Source: CAYMZZ01 sp046297935 (GTDB lineage Bacteria > Bacteroidota > Bacteroidia > Chitinophagales > Chitinophagaceae). Taken from it: 64,000 nucleotides of DNA. A program made the position numbers and the translations under genes. Each line of letters starts with the position of its first letter. Position 1 is the stretch's first letter. This document shows positions 7,837 to 16,043 of this stretch, in pieces. The notes beneath the pieces are model-generated. The model was not told the DNA's origin. It ran no database searches and worked only from the letters and a program-made list of their open reading frames with translations. Location: the NCBI GenBank assembly GCA_046297935.1, contig JBKBHA010000011.1, forward strand, positions 62,001-126,000. The letters run 5' to 3'.

Positions 7837-8808
7837 CTAAAAATCTTCATCAGTCGAAAAAGCCTGGTCTTCTTTGCCAGCCATTACGCCAGCTTTCTGG
7901 TAGTCGCCCACACGTTTTTCGAAGAAATTGGTTTTGCCTTCCAGCGAAATCATTTCCATAAAATCAAAGGGATTACTCGCGTTGAACATTTTTGGATATC
8001 CCAATTCTGACAACCAGCGATCGGCCACAAACTCGATATACTGCTTCATCAGATCTGCATTCATACCAATCAACTTAACGGGTAATGCGTCGGAAATGAA
8101 TTCCTTTTCTATTTCTACAGCGTTGCCGATGATGGAATATACCTGCTCCTGACTCAGCTTGTTGTTCAGCATGCTGTACAGCAGGCAGGCGAATTCGCAG
8201 TGCAAACCTTCGTCGCGGCTGATCAACTCATTGCTGAAGGTGAGGCCCGGCATCAGACCTCTTTTCTTTAGCCAGAAGATGGAGCAAAAGCTTCCGCTAA
8301 AGAAAATTCCTTCCACTGCTGCGAATGCAACCAGGCGTTCAGCAAATGTTCCATTCTCGATCCAGCGCAGCGCCCACTCGGCTTTCTTCTTTACTGCAGG
8401 TACCGTATCGATGGCATGAAACAGCCGGTCTTTTTCCTTTGGGTCTTTGATATAAGTATCAATAAGCAGTGCGTATGTTTCTGAATGGATATTTTCCATC
8501 ATAATCTGAAACCCGTAGAAACAACGTGCTTCGGGCAATTGTACTTCGCTCATGAAGTTGACTGCCAGGTTTTCGTTTACAATTCCGTCGCTGGCGGCAA
8601 AAAACGCCAGTACATGAGAAATGAAGTGACGTTCACCATCATTGAGGCTGGCCCAGTCTTTTGCGTCGGCGCTGAGATCAATCTCTTCTGCCGTCCAGAA
8701 ACTGGCTTCATGTCTTTTGTACTGTTCCCAGATCTTGGGATAGTTGATTGGCAGGATCACAAATCGATCCTTGTTGTCGCGAAGCAATACTTCATCTTCA
8801 TGCTGCAT
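7837..8808 (-). CDS. nrdB: Ribonucleoside-diphosphate reductase, class Ia small subunit
   Basis: 323-residue di-iron radical subunit partnering NrdA. Iron ligands are recognisable by comparison with E. coli R2: D74, E105, H108, E166, E200 and H203. The radical tyrosine is Y112 (MENIHSETY). The C-terminal peptide ending STDEDF is the expected NrdA-docking tail. It is encoded 700 bp upstream of nrdA on the same strand with the GxxExxY module between them. The two subunits may therefore be transcribed separately here or as a long message carrying the module in antisense. Confidence 0.97.
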   Translation of the reverse strand: MQHEDEVLLRDNKDRFVILPINYPKIWEQYKRHEASFWTAEEIDLSADAKDWASLNDGERHFISHVLAFFAASDGIVNENLAVNFMSEVQLPEARCFYGFQIMMENIHSETYALLIDTYIKDPKEKDRLFHAIDTVPAVKKKAEWALRWIENGTFAERLVAFAAVEGIFFSGSFCSIFWLKKRGLMPGLTFSNELISRDEGLHCEFACLLYSMLNNKLSQEQVYSIIGNAVEIEKEFISDALPVKLIGMNADLMKQYIEFVADRWLSELGYPKMFNASNPFDFMEMISLEGKTNFFEKRVGDYQKAGVMAGKEDQAFSTDEDF

Positions 8809-8963
8809 AATAATCGGTTTTGACGTTTAATCAATGCGGCACGACAGGAGACGAAATACCCTCTATTTTCCCTGTTGGAAAAAAGTGAGATAGTCTTTGC
8901 CGGTACCTTAAATTCCGGGAAGGTTCCAAACAAAATAATGATGACGGGAGGTGTTCTGGCTTG

Positions 8964-9114
8964 ATTGGGGAGAGGTGAGTGGAGAGTGGTGAGTGGGGAG
9001 GGGTGAGTGGGGAGTGGTTGCAGCGAATTGGATACAAAACCCATTCGATTCAACCACTCCCCACCCCCCTCTCTCCACTCTCCACTCACCTCTCCCCACT
9101 TTCCACTCCCCAAT
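8964..9114. repeat. Period-7 inverted repeat (cruciform-like) upstream of nrdB
   Basis: The 606 bp between nrdB and the divergent nitroreductase gene contain two mirror arrays. Purine-rich units such as AGTGGAG, AGTGGTG and AGTGGGG run from 8964 to 9020. Their pyrimidine-rich complements run from 9051 to 9114, both arms reading GAGTGGD-like heptamers. The 30-nt core between them is itself partly self-complementary. I see no gene in the gap; the short frames crossing it are translations of the repeat. It resembles the TGARASG arrays at 14.3 and 30.4 kb in period and composition, but not in exact unit. Confidence 0.8.
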
Positions 9115-9414
9115 CTACACAGTTGCCTGTCAGCCCATGATTTTCACATGGTTCCCCTCAGGGCCCGGCCATTTGGCCAGGTTTTGCCGACATCAATATT
9201 TTTAAGAACGGACGACGAATTTACCAGCAATAAAAAACAATCGCCCACTGAGTTCTGCACAGCATGTGGATAGAAAATTGAGCAGGTTTATTCATTTACC
9301 CATGACCGAAAAGGCAAACTTCAGAGCTCGCTGGTAATGTGTTGATTGAGTAATTTGTACCTTTACATTTATTTATTTTTGAATTTTACTTTTTAATTTT
9401 TATCCATAACAAAA

Positions 9415-9999
9415 ATGTTCTCACCCACCGACTTCAACTCCCTGCTTCGTTCGCGCCGCTCCACTTTTCCTGATCAGCTCGAAGCTGGCAGGCCGGTAGA
9501 TGATTCTATTGTACATGAAATACTGACCAATGCCATCTGGGCACCGAACCATGGCAAAGAGGAACCCTGGCATTTCACCGTATTTTCAGGTGCGGGTCTG
9601 CAGAAGCTGGCCGATTTTCAAAGCGAATTGTATAAAGAAGTATCAGGCGAAAATTTTAAGGAAGCTACCTATCTCAAATTAAAGACACAGCCTCTAAAAG
9701 CGTCGCATGTGATCGCCCTGGGTTTAAAAAGGTCTGTGAATCCCAATATTCCAGAATGGGAAGACATTGCCGCAGTAGCGTGTGCAGTACAGAATATGTA
9801 TTTGTCTGTTACAGCCTATGGATTGGGAGGTTACTGGACTACCGGCGGAGTTACGAACCGCGCACAGGCAAAACCATTTTTCAACCTCACAGAGGCAGAT
9901 AAACTAATGGGCTTTTTCTTTATTGGCCATGTTGCCGTACCATCTACAGGCGGCAAGCGTAAACCGCTGGAAGAAAAGTCGACCTGGATAAACGAATAG
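9415..9999 (+). CDS. Nitroreductase-family FMN oxidoreductase
   Basis: 194 residues of the nitroreductase fold, cytoplasmic. The N-terminal RSRRSTF segment, where FMN-contacting arginines sit in this family, is followed by the APNHGKEEPWHFTVF region and the GLGGYWTTGG loop. Members reduce nitro compounds, quinones or enones with NAD(P)H; the substrate here cannot be told. A TACCTTTA sequence at about 9359-9366 is a near match to the Bacteroidota -7 element. The di-haem peroxidase gene follows by 25 bp and may be cotranscribed. Confidence 0.88.
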   Translation: MFSPTDFNSLLRSRRSTFPDQLEAGRPVDDSIVHEILTNAIWAPNHGKEEPWHFTVFSGAGLQKLADFQSELYKEVSGENFKEATYLKLKTQPLKASHVIALGLKRSVNPNIPEWEDIAAVACAVQNMYLSVTAYGLGGYWTTGGVTNRAQAKPFFNLTEADKLMGFFFIGHVAVPSTGGKRKPLEEKSTWINE

Positions 10000-10024
10000 A
10001 CCATACAAAGAGAAAAACGCTGCC

Positions 10025-11137
10025 ATGTTTCGCATTGTGGTAATAACCTTCCTGGTTGGACTGTTGTGGGCCTGCTCAGCTTCATTGAAAACCGGGCAGA
10101 ACGCCGAACGTTTCAATACTGTTGAAGACAGTCTTCGGTTCTTGTACAGCCAACCCTCTGCTTACTGGCCAAAGCCGTTTATTGATTCCGGAATACATTG
10201 GCGGGAGTTGGGCCCTGTGCCCGCCAGTCTGATCAACGCGGATTCGCTGCGTTATGAAATTGAATTGGGACGTGTGTTATTTTTCGATCCACGCCTAAGC
10301 GCCAGCGGCCAGATTTCCTGCGCCAGCTGCCACAATCCTCAGTTATCGTGGACCGACGGCCTGGCTAAATCAGTTGGACATGAGCAGCGAATTAACCGGC
10401 GCAATTCTCCCAGCCTCCTGAATGTGTGGAGTCATACCAGTTTTTTTTGGGATGGGCGAAGCCCCAGCCTGGAGGATCAGGCTTTTGGTCCCATCAACAG
10501 CGAATCGGAAATGGCCAGCGATATGCCCGACGTGATGCGAAAGCTGCGAAAGAGTACAGCCTATCGGGCTTTGTTCGATTCCGCTTTTCATGGCGAGGGC
10601 ATTAATCCTGAAACGATGACCCGCGCCCTCGCCAGTTTTCAACGTACACTGGTCAGCCAGCCTGCTGCTTTTGATCGGTTTTTGGCCGGCGACAACGGAC
10701 AGTTGGGCAACGATGCTTTACGTGGGTTGCACATTTTTCGCACCAAAGCCCGATGCATGAATTGCCATAATGGGCCATTGTTTACTGATAACAGTTTTCA
10801 CAATACAGGCGTAATACAGTTCCGAACTGAAACGGAGGACCAGGGCAGGTTTCATGCTACTCGCAAAGAAGCCGACAAGGGATTTTTTAAAACGGCCTCG
10901 CTGCGAGATGTAACATACACCCGGCCCTGGATGCACAACGGTTTGTTCGACAGCCTGGAAGAAATTGTAGATATGTACAACAACGGGATGCGTGCGGCCA
11001 ACGGTGTCGAAAAGCCTCTTGATCCGGCTTTGCGGCCACTAAGCCTTACCGACCAGGAAAAAAAGGATTTGATTGTTTTTCTACAGGCAATTTCTGCTCC
11101 GCCGCCCGCGTTCGAACTACCCCGGATTCCGGAATAA
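10025..11137 (+). CDS. Di-haem cytochrome c peroxidase (MauG/CcpA family)
   Basis: 370-residue periplasmic protein with a lipoprotein-like leader (LLWAC, C17). Two c-type haem sites are present: C99-A-S-C102-H103 and C244-M-N-C247-H248. The family signature FFWDGR and a PWMHNGLF segment with a candidate distal methionine are also present. Bacterial members reduce hydrogen peroxide with electrons from small cytochromes; the MauG branch instead modifies partner proteins. The length and order of motifs fit the peroxidase branch. It lies between a nitroreductase and a DUF4920 protein. Confidence 0.93.
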   Translation: MFRIVVITFLVGLLWACSASLKTGQNAERFNTVEDSLRFLYSQPSAYWPKPFIDSGIHWRELGPVPASLINADSLRYEIELGRVLFFDPRLSASGQISCASCHNPQLSWTDGLAKSVGHEQRINRRNSPSLLNVWSHTSFFWDGRSPSLEDQAFGPINSESEMASDMPDVMRKLRKSTAYRALFDSAFHGEGINPETMTRALASFQRTLVSQPAAFDRFLAGDNGQLGNDALRGLHIFRTKARCMNCHNGPLFTDNSFHNTGVIQFRTETEDQGRFHATRKEADKGFFKTASLRDVTYTRPWMHNGLFDSLEEIVDMYNNGMRAANGVEKPLDPALRPLSLTDQEKKDLIVFLQAISAPPPAFELPRIPE

Positions 11138-11176
11138 TTGAAAAATGTAATTGTAAAATAAGTGCGGAAGCCTGAC

Positions 11177-11184
11177 TATCTTTG
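11177..11184 (+). promoter_or_regulatory. Bacteroidota -7 promoter element (TATCTTTG)
   Basis: TATCTTTG matches TAnnTTTG and lies 20 bp before the DUF4920 start. A TTG at 11151-11153 is a plausible -33 partner. Confidence 0.6.
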
Positions 11185-11203
11185 TTATCCCAAATGAATT
11201 AAT

Positions 11204-11683
11204 ATGAAAAAAGCAATTTTCACTCTGTTTGTTGCAGGCTGGGCTTTTCTGGCTCAGGCACAAGGCCCTCCCGAAGGCGAAGCAAAAGTGGGTGAGTGGT
11301 ACGGCCAACAGGTAAGTACCGAAGGTGCGGTCGCTATGAGCGAGATGCCAGCTCTATTGGAAAAAAATCCTACCATGGATACCAAGATCAAGGCAAAGGT
11401 GGTAGAGGTTTGCCCCAAAAAGGGATGCTGGATCACCCTGCAGATAAATGACAGTACAACTGCCATGGTGAAAATGAAAGATTACGGGTTCTTCCTGCCA
11501 CTGGCTGCAAAAGGTAAAACTGTGGTCATTGACGGCGAGGTGCAGATGAAAACGATATCAGTTGCCGAGCAACAGCATTATGCTGAGGACGCAAAAAAAT
11601 CAAAAGAAGAAATTGCTGCTATCACGAAGCCGAAAAAAGAGATTCGTGTAACCGCAAAAGGTATTACAGTCGTTTCTGAATAA
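11204..11683 (+). CDS. DUF4920 domain protein
   Basis: 159-residue exported protein (signal peptide about 1-19, AQAQ|GPP). The mature part matches what I know of DUF4920: an OB-like small domain with KVVEVCPKKGCWITL (Cys pair) followed by DYGFFLPLAAKGKTVVIDGEV. The family's function is not established. The cysteine pair and the association with redox proteins in Bacteroidota suggest metal or redox handling, which is inference. It has its own -7 promoter element and a strong terminator, so it is probably monocistronic. Confidence 0.87.
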   Translation: MKKAIFTLFVAGWAFLAQAQGPPEGEAKVGEWYGQQVSTEGAVAMSEMPALLEKNPTMDTKIKAKVVEVCPKKGCWITLQINDSTTAMVKMKDYGFFLPLAAKGKTVVIDGEVQMKTISVAEQQHYAEDAKKSKEEIAAITKPKKEIRVTAKGITVVSE

Positions 11684-11701
11684 AAGAACTGTGTAAGAAA
11701 T

Positions 11702-11741
11702 AAAAGCGAGAGCTGCCCCATCGGGCAGCTCTCGCTTTTTT
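11702..11741 (+). terminator. Intrinsic terminator after the DUF4920 gene
   Basis: A 13-bp perfect GC-rich stem (11706-11718 with 11723-11735), extended by A/T pairs, has a 4-nt loop and a T6 run. Confidence 0.92.
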
Positions 11742-11963
11742 ATGCCCAGGCCTGCAGTTTTTTCTGATTGCGTAAACAGTTTTCCCAACTGCGGTTTCTA
11801 TGCCGCTGATGCTGACATAGTTTTGCCCGCGATCCGATTGCAAGCCGTAAGATATTGATAGCCATCTTTTTGAAAAACAAATTCGGACCCGCCCGGTTTT
11901 TCTTCCCTCCGGAGCTTTTTGGGTGCTGGTCCACCAACATTTTTCCAAAGTCAATAAACAAAT
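11742..11963. other. Leader region before the siderophore receptor gene
   Basis: 222 bp without a convincing gene. I looked for a cobalamin-type riboswitch and for a Fur-like palindrome and could not recognise either by eye. Two antisense frames cross it but overlap the terminator and show no family features. Confidence 0.4.
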
Positions 11964-14321
11964 ATGAACAGGATTTCGACTTTTTTTCTATTGGTTAGCA
12001 TTCTGCTGTGCCAGGTAGCCACTGCACAGGACCAGAATGGCCGCATCACTGGCAGGGTAAAGACGGCTGATGATAAGCCAGCGGAAGGTGTGACCATTCA
12101 GATTCCTGCCCTAAACCGCTTTTCCATATCAGATAACGACGGTCAGTTCAGAATAGACAACCTGAAAGCCGGTAACTATGAATTGCTGATAACCCTGGTG
12201 GGTCATGCCGATGAACGGCGCAGCGTACAGGTGCAGGCAGGGCAGGAAACGACTTCCAATTTTGATCTGCAATTGTCGGAAAAGCAACTGAATGAAGTAG
12301 TGATTATTGGAAATCGCAGCAGCTTCAAAACAAACCGCACATCTCCTTCGCTTCGTTTGCAGACACCGATTCTGGAGCTACCCCAGAACATTCAGGTGGT
12401 AACTGGCAAACTGATCTACGATCAACAAATATTCGATATGCTTGAGGGTGTTACCCGCAATGTAAGTGGTGCCACACGTATTGAGCATTGGGACAACTAT
12501 GCCCGCATCACGATGAGAGGTAGTAATGTAGGCGCTTTTCGAAATGGCATGAACGTGTCGACGCAATGGGGGCCTTTGACGGAAGATATGAGCATGGTGG
12601 AGCGTATTGAATTTGTGAAGGGGCCTGCCGGATTTATGCTGGCGAATGGCGATCCCAGCGGATTTTATAACGTAGTAACCAAAAAGCCAACTGGTCGTAC
12701 CCGCGGCGAAGCCAGTATTTCTCTCGGCAGTTTCGATATGTATCGCAGCACTCTGGATCTGGATGGCAAGCTGTCGAAAGACGGAAAACTGCTGTACCGC
12801 CTGAACCTGATGGGGCAGCTAAAAGGTTCGCACCGGGAGTTTGACTACAATAATCGTTACTCAATTGCCCCTGTGATCAAATACCTGGTAGACGACAAAA
12901 CTTCATTAACACTTGAGTATACTCACCAGTATTCGGAAGTAAATGTGATTGGTTCGAATTATGTTTTTTCGAAAAGAGGCTATGCAGATCTGCCGCGCAA
13001 TTTTACTACTGCTGAAGATAATCTGGAGCCCACTACAATGAATGATCGGAGCCTCCTGGCCATTTTTGAGCACCGCATTAACAGCGACTGGAAATTCACC
13101 GCGCAGGCAGCATATTTTAACTATCAGCAGGTTGGTGCTTCGCTCTGGCCCTGGGGATTTGATGCTGCTAACGACAGCCTCATGCAACGTGGCGTTTCTA
13201 TTTGGGATGTAAGTGGAATCAGTAAAATGGGTCAGGTGTTTGTCAACGGTGAAATTAGCACCGGCAGCCTGTATCACAAACTATTGGCAGGGGCCGACCT
13301 GGGCAATAAAGACTATTATCATGACTGGAATCAGGGAGCGCCATTGGGTGGAGCCGACTTCAATATTTACGCACCCGTGTACGGACAGGCTACAGCGCCG
13401 GTATGGGACCGTAGCAAAAATATCAGGGAGCGTGGGGTGCATTATCTGAATGCTTATACGGGCTTCTATGCGCAGGACGAGATCGGCTTTTTTGATCAGC
13501 GTTTACGTGTCACCGTTGCAGGTCGTTATACCACACTACGCACGGGTACGCCTTACACTGGTTCTTTTAAAGCCAGTAAATTTACTCCCCGACTTGGTGC
13601 GAGCTTTTCAATTGATCGCAACACTTCCGTTTACGCTGTTACCGACCAGGCCTTTCTGGAAAACTATGGCGTAGATTGGCAGGGCCAGAGTTTCGATCCC
13701 ATTACAGGTACAAATCTGGAACTTGGGTTCAAACGCGACTGGCTGAATGGTAAATGGAATACTGCGGTGTCGGTTTACCAGATCACCCGTAACAATGTTT
13801 TGACCGCTGATCTGGATCATCCGAATCCCGCAGGAGGCTATTTTAACCGGCAAAGCGGCCAGCAACAAACCAGAGGAGTAGAACTCGATGTGCGTGGTGA
13901 GCTACTTCCGCAACTGGACGTAATCATCAATTACGCCTTTACCGAGGCCAAAGTCACAAAAGACAGCAAGGAAGAAAACATTGGCACACAGGTTGCCGGA
14001 AGCAGCCGTCATATTCAAAATGCCTGGCTCAATTACAAGATTGATCGTGGCGCACTGGCAGGCTTCGGCGTATCTGTGGGATACCAGTTTCAGGCGCAGC
14101 GCTCTCCCTGGTTTGTTTTCGACGGAACGGAAAATTCACTGCCTGACTACTTCCGCTTAGACGGAAGCCTATCGTATCAAAAAGACAAAATCGGTTTCAA
14201 TATTGTCGTGAACAATATCCTGAACAGGTATCTGTATTCAGGAGCACCATATGCCGACTATTTCTATTGGCAGTCGGAGCCGGGAACGAATATGCGGTTT
14301 TCGGTGAATTATAGGTTCTGA
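11964..14321 (+). CDS. TonB-dependent siderophore-type receptor
   Basis: 785-residue outer-membrane receptor. A signal peptide (to about residue 21) is followed by a CarboxypepD_reg-like domain (about 26-110, GRVKTADDKPAEGVTIQI...). Then come the plug (ELPQNIQVVTGKLI, FDMLEGVTRNVSG, RITMRGS, VEFVKGPAGFMLANGDPSGFYNVVTKKP) and a barrel ending in NYRF with the expected terminal Phe. The plug wording matches FhuA/FoxA-type ferric-siderophore receptors; the siderophore is unknown. The PepSY protein gene follows, a common pairing for reductive iron release. Its stop codon TGA is also the first three bases of a heptamer array at 14319. Confidence 0.95.
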   Translation: MNRISTFFLLVSILLCQVATAQDQNGRITGRVKTADDKPAEGVTIQIPALNRFSISDNDGQFRIDNLKAGNYELLITLVGHADERRSVQVQAGQETTSNFDLQLSEKQLNEVVIIGNRSSFKTNRTSPSLRLQTPILELPQNIQVVTGKLIYDQQIFDMLEGVTRNVSGATRIEHWDNYARITMRGSNVGAFRNGMNVSTQWGPLTEDMSMVERIEFVKGPAGFMLANGDPSGFYNVVTKKPTGRTRGEASISLGSFDMYRSTLDLDGKLSKDGKLLYRLNLMGQLKGSHREFDYNNRYSIAPVIKYLVDDKTSLTLEYTHQYSEVNVIGSNYVFSKRGYADLPRNFTTAEDNLEPTTMNDRSLLAIFEHRINSDWKFTAQAAYFNYQQVGASLWPWGFDAANDSLMQRGVSIWDVSGISKMGQVFVNGEISTGSLYHKLLAGADLGNKDYYHDWNQGAPLGGADFNIYAPVYGQATAPVWDRSKNIRERGVHYLNAYTGFYAQDEIGFFDQRLRVTVAGRYTTLRTGTPYTGSFKASKFTPRLGASFSIDRNTSVYAVTDQAFLENYGVDWQGQSFDPITGTNLELGFKRDWLNGKWNTAVSVYQITRNNVLTADLDHPNPAGGYFNRQSGQQQTRGVELDVRGELLPQLDVIINYAFTEAKVTKDSKEENIGTQVAGSSRHIQNAWLNYKIDRGALAGFGVSVGYQFQAQRSPWFVFDGTENSLPDYFRLDGSLSYQKDKIGFNIVVNNILNRYLYSGAPYADYFYWQSEPGTNMRFSVNYRF

Positions 14322-14472
14322 GAGGTGAGAGGCGAAAGGTGAGAGGTGAGAGGTGAGAGGTGAAAGGTGAGAGGTGAGAGGTGAGAGGTGAAAGGTGAAA
14401 GGTGAGAGGTGAGAGGTGAGAGGTGAAACGTGAAAGGAGAGACGTGAAACGTGAAAGGTGAAACGTGAAAAG
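14319..14472 (+). repeat. Heptamer array TGARASG, 22 units, starting on a stop codon
   Basis: Twenty-two consecutive 7-bp units, mostly TGAGAGG and TGAAAGG and later TGAAACG. The first TGA is the stop codon of the TonB receptor gene. Substitutions are confined almost wholly to the third and sixth positions of the unit. The array is not a CRISPR (no spacers) and codes for nothing convincing. Confidence 0.93.
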
Positions 14473-14562
14473 TCATCTGTGTAAATCTGTGTCGAAATCT
14501 GTGTAAATCTGTGGGAACAGAACTTTTGCGGAGGTGAGAGGTGAAAGGTGAAAGGTGAGAGG
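14473..14562 (+). repeat. ATCTGTG-type repeat followed by a second short heptamer run
   Basis: The array is interrupted by three ATCTGTG(T/G) units, ending in a TCTGTGGGAACAGAACT tail, which differs from the end of the inverted repeat at 7673-7793 by one C/T change. Four more TGARAGG units then follow (14535-14562). Two repeat families are therefore nested in one intergenic region. Confidence 0.8.
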
Positions 14563-14591
14563 GAGATTGTATTAAGCATTATTGAAATTTA

Positions 14592-15803
14592 ATGAGTCAG
14601 TCGAAACACATAGGTTCAGCCACTACAAAGAACGGATCGCGGTCGGGGTTGGCGTCGTTGCTTCTTCGTACTGTCCGCAAAGCGCATCTTTGGCTGGGAT
14701 TGAGTTCCGGGCTGATTGTAATATTTCTGGGCATAACGGGATGCATTCTTGCATTCGAACTGGAGATCAGGAGCTGGACAGAGCCCTATCAATTTACAGA
14801 TAAACGCGATGCTGCGTATTTGCCTCCCAGCCAATTGAAAGCCGCCGCAGACCCGCATATGATGTCGGGAAAGACATTAGGCATTACCTACCCCGGCGAG
14901 GGAAAGTCGGCCATTGCAGCCTACTACGACGAAAACCATTACGAGCTGGTCTATCTTGATCCATATACAGCCGAAGTGCTGAAGCATAAGGATATGACTC
15001 AGGATTTTTTCAGGATTGTGCTTGATGGGCATTTTTATCTTTGGTTGCCTCACCATATCGGGCAGCCAATCGTAGCCACGGCTACCCTGATCTTTCTGGT
15101 AATGCTGATCACAGGCATCGTGCTTTGGTGGCCGCGCAACAAGGCAGCGCGAAAACAACGTTTTTCGATTAAATGGTCGGGCCGCTGGCGCCGGAAAAAT
15201 TATGATCTCCACAATGTGCTCGGATTCTACATGAGCTGGATAGGTGTTTTCATTGCCATTACCGGTCTGGTATTTGGATTTGAATGGTTCGCCCGTTCTG
15301 TATATTGGGTTAGTTCGGGTGGCGAGATAATGGAAGAACACCGCCATCCGGTGTCTGACAGTACACAGCGATTGGCTTCGGCTAACATGGCCGATCAGTT
15401 GTGGGAGGAACATAGCACAAAGTTGGAGAAAGATGAAAGCCTGGGGATCTATTTTGCTAATCTGCCCTCTGATCCGGTGGAAGCGGTCGTTAATCACCGG
15501 CCAGGCACCTATTACAACTCCGATTTTTATCACTACGATCAATATTCAGGTAAAGAACTGCCGGCCACGGGCAGTTATGCCGGAGCATTCCGCGATGCGT
15601 CGGTTGCCGACAAAATTGTTCGGATGAATTATGATATACATGTTGGAGCCATAGCGGGACTGGCAGGTAAGTTTCTTGCATTTTTTGCCAGCCTCATAGC
15701 GGCCAGTCTACCCGTTACAGGCTTTTGTATTTGGTGGGGACGTCGAAAGAAAAAGAAAAACAGTATTGCTGTACAAAACATGACTGTACCTGCACTGTCA
15801 TAG
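14592..15803 (+). CDS. PepSY-associated transmembrane protein (iron-uptake reductase type)
   Basis: 403-residue inner-membrane protein with four clear membrane segments: about 33-56, about 150-175, about 207-230 and about 355-380. A periplasmic PepSY domain lies between the first and second segments. Conserved histidines in KAHLWLG, LPHHIGQP and DLHNVLGFY fit haem ligands of the PiuB/PepSY reductase family, which is thought to release iron from siderophores at the inner membrane. Its position directly after a siderophore-type receptor supports that. It is separated from the receptor gene by 270 bp of repeats. Confidence 0.92.
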   Translation: MSQSKHIGSATTKNGSRSGLASLLLRTVRKAHLWLGLSSGLIVIFLGITGCILAFELEIRSWTEPYQFTDKRDAAYLPPSQLKAAADPHMMSGKTLGITYPGEGKSAIAAYYDENHYELVYLDPYTAEVLKHKDMTQDFFRIVLDGHFYLWLPHHIGQPIVATATLIFLVMLITGIVLWWPRNKAARKQRFSIKWSGRWRRKNYDLHNVLGFYMSWIGVFIAITGLVFGFEWFARSVYWVSSGGEIMEEHRHPVSDSTQRLASANMADQLWEEHSTKLEKDESLGIYFANLPSDPVEAVVNHRPGTYYNSDFYHYDQYSGKELPATGSYAGAFRDASVADKIVRMNYDIHVGAIAGLAGKFLAFFASLIAASLPVTGFCIWWGRRKKKKNSIAVQNMTVPALS

Positions 15804-15843
15804 CTTCGTCAGTTTACCAAAATCGAAAAAACGAATTCCGTAT

Positions 15844-15868
15844 CGGGCACTTCTTTCAGGAGTGCCCG
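15844..15868 (+). terminator. Hairpin after the PepSY gene
   Basis: An 8-bp perfect stem, CGGGCACT/AGTGCCCG, with a 9-nt loop. It lacks a solid T-run, so it is only a probable terminator. Confidence 0.55.
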
Positions 15869-16043
15869 TCGCATTTTCGCATTACTACATGGCAATTAAA
15901 ATGAGGTACATCAGTTCTGCAAATGACTTGCATCCTTAGCCTGTCATTATTTTGTCAAACGATTCGTTAAAGTTTCATCTTGACAATTGCATGATAAATC
16001 TCCCTGCCTTCTGTAGAATCTTTGCAACCGCAAACGAACCAAG

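Noticed and set aside
8757..9113. Several short frames in both directions over the nrdB upstream region
   Set aside because: They are open only because the period-7 repeat lacks stops in some frames. No homology features, and they overlap each other.
11742..11963. Riboswitch or Fur box before the siderophore receptor gene
   Set aside because: No conserved cobalamin-type box or convincing Fur palindrome could be seen by eye. A covariance-model search would decide.
14319..14562. CRISPR-like tandem repeats
   Set aside because: Units are 7 bp and directly adjacent with no unique spacers and no cas genes nearby; these are simple arrays.
14238..14579. Minus-strand frame with HLSPLTSH-type repeats
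   Set aside because: It is a translation of the heptamer array plus the antisense end of the TonB receptor gene. The same kind of frame appears over the 30.4-kb array.
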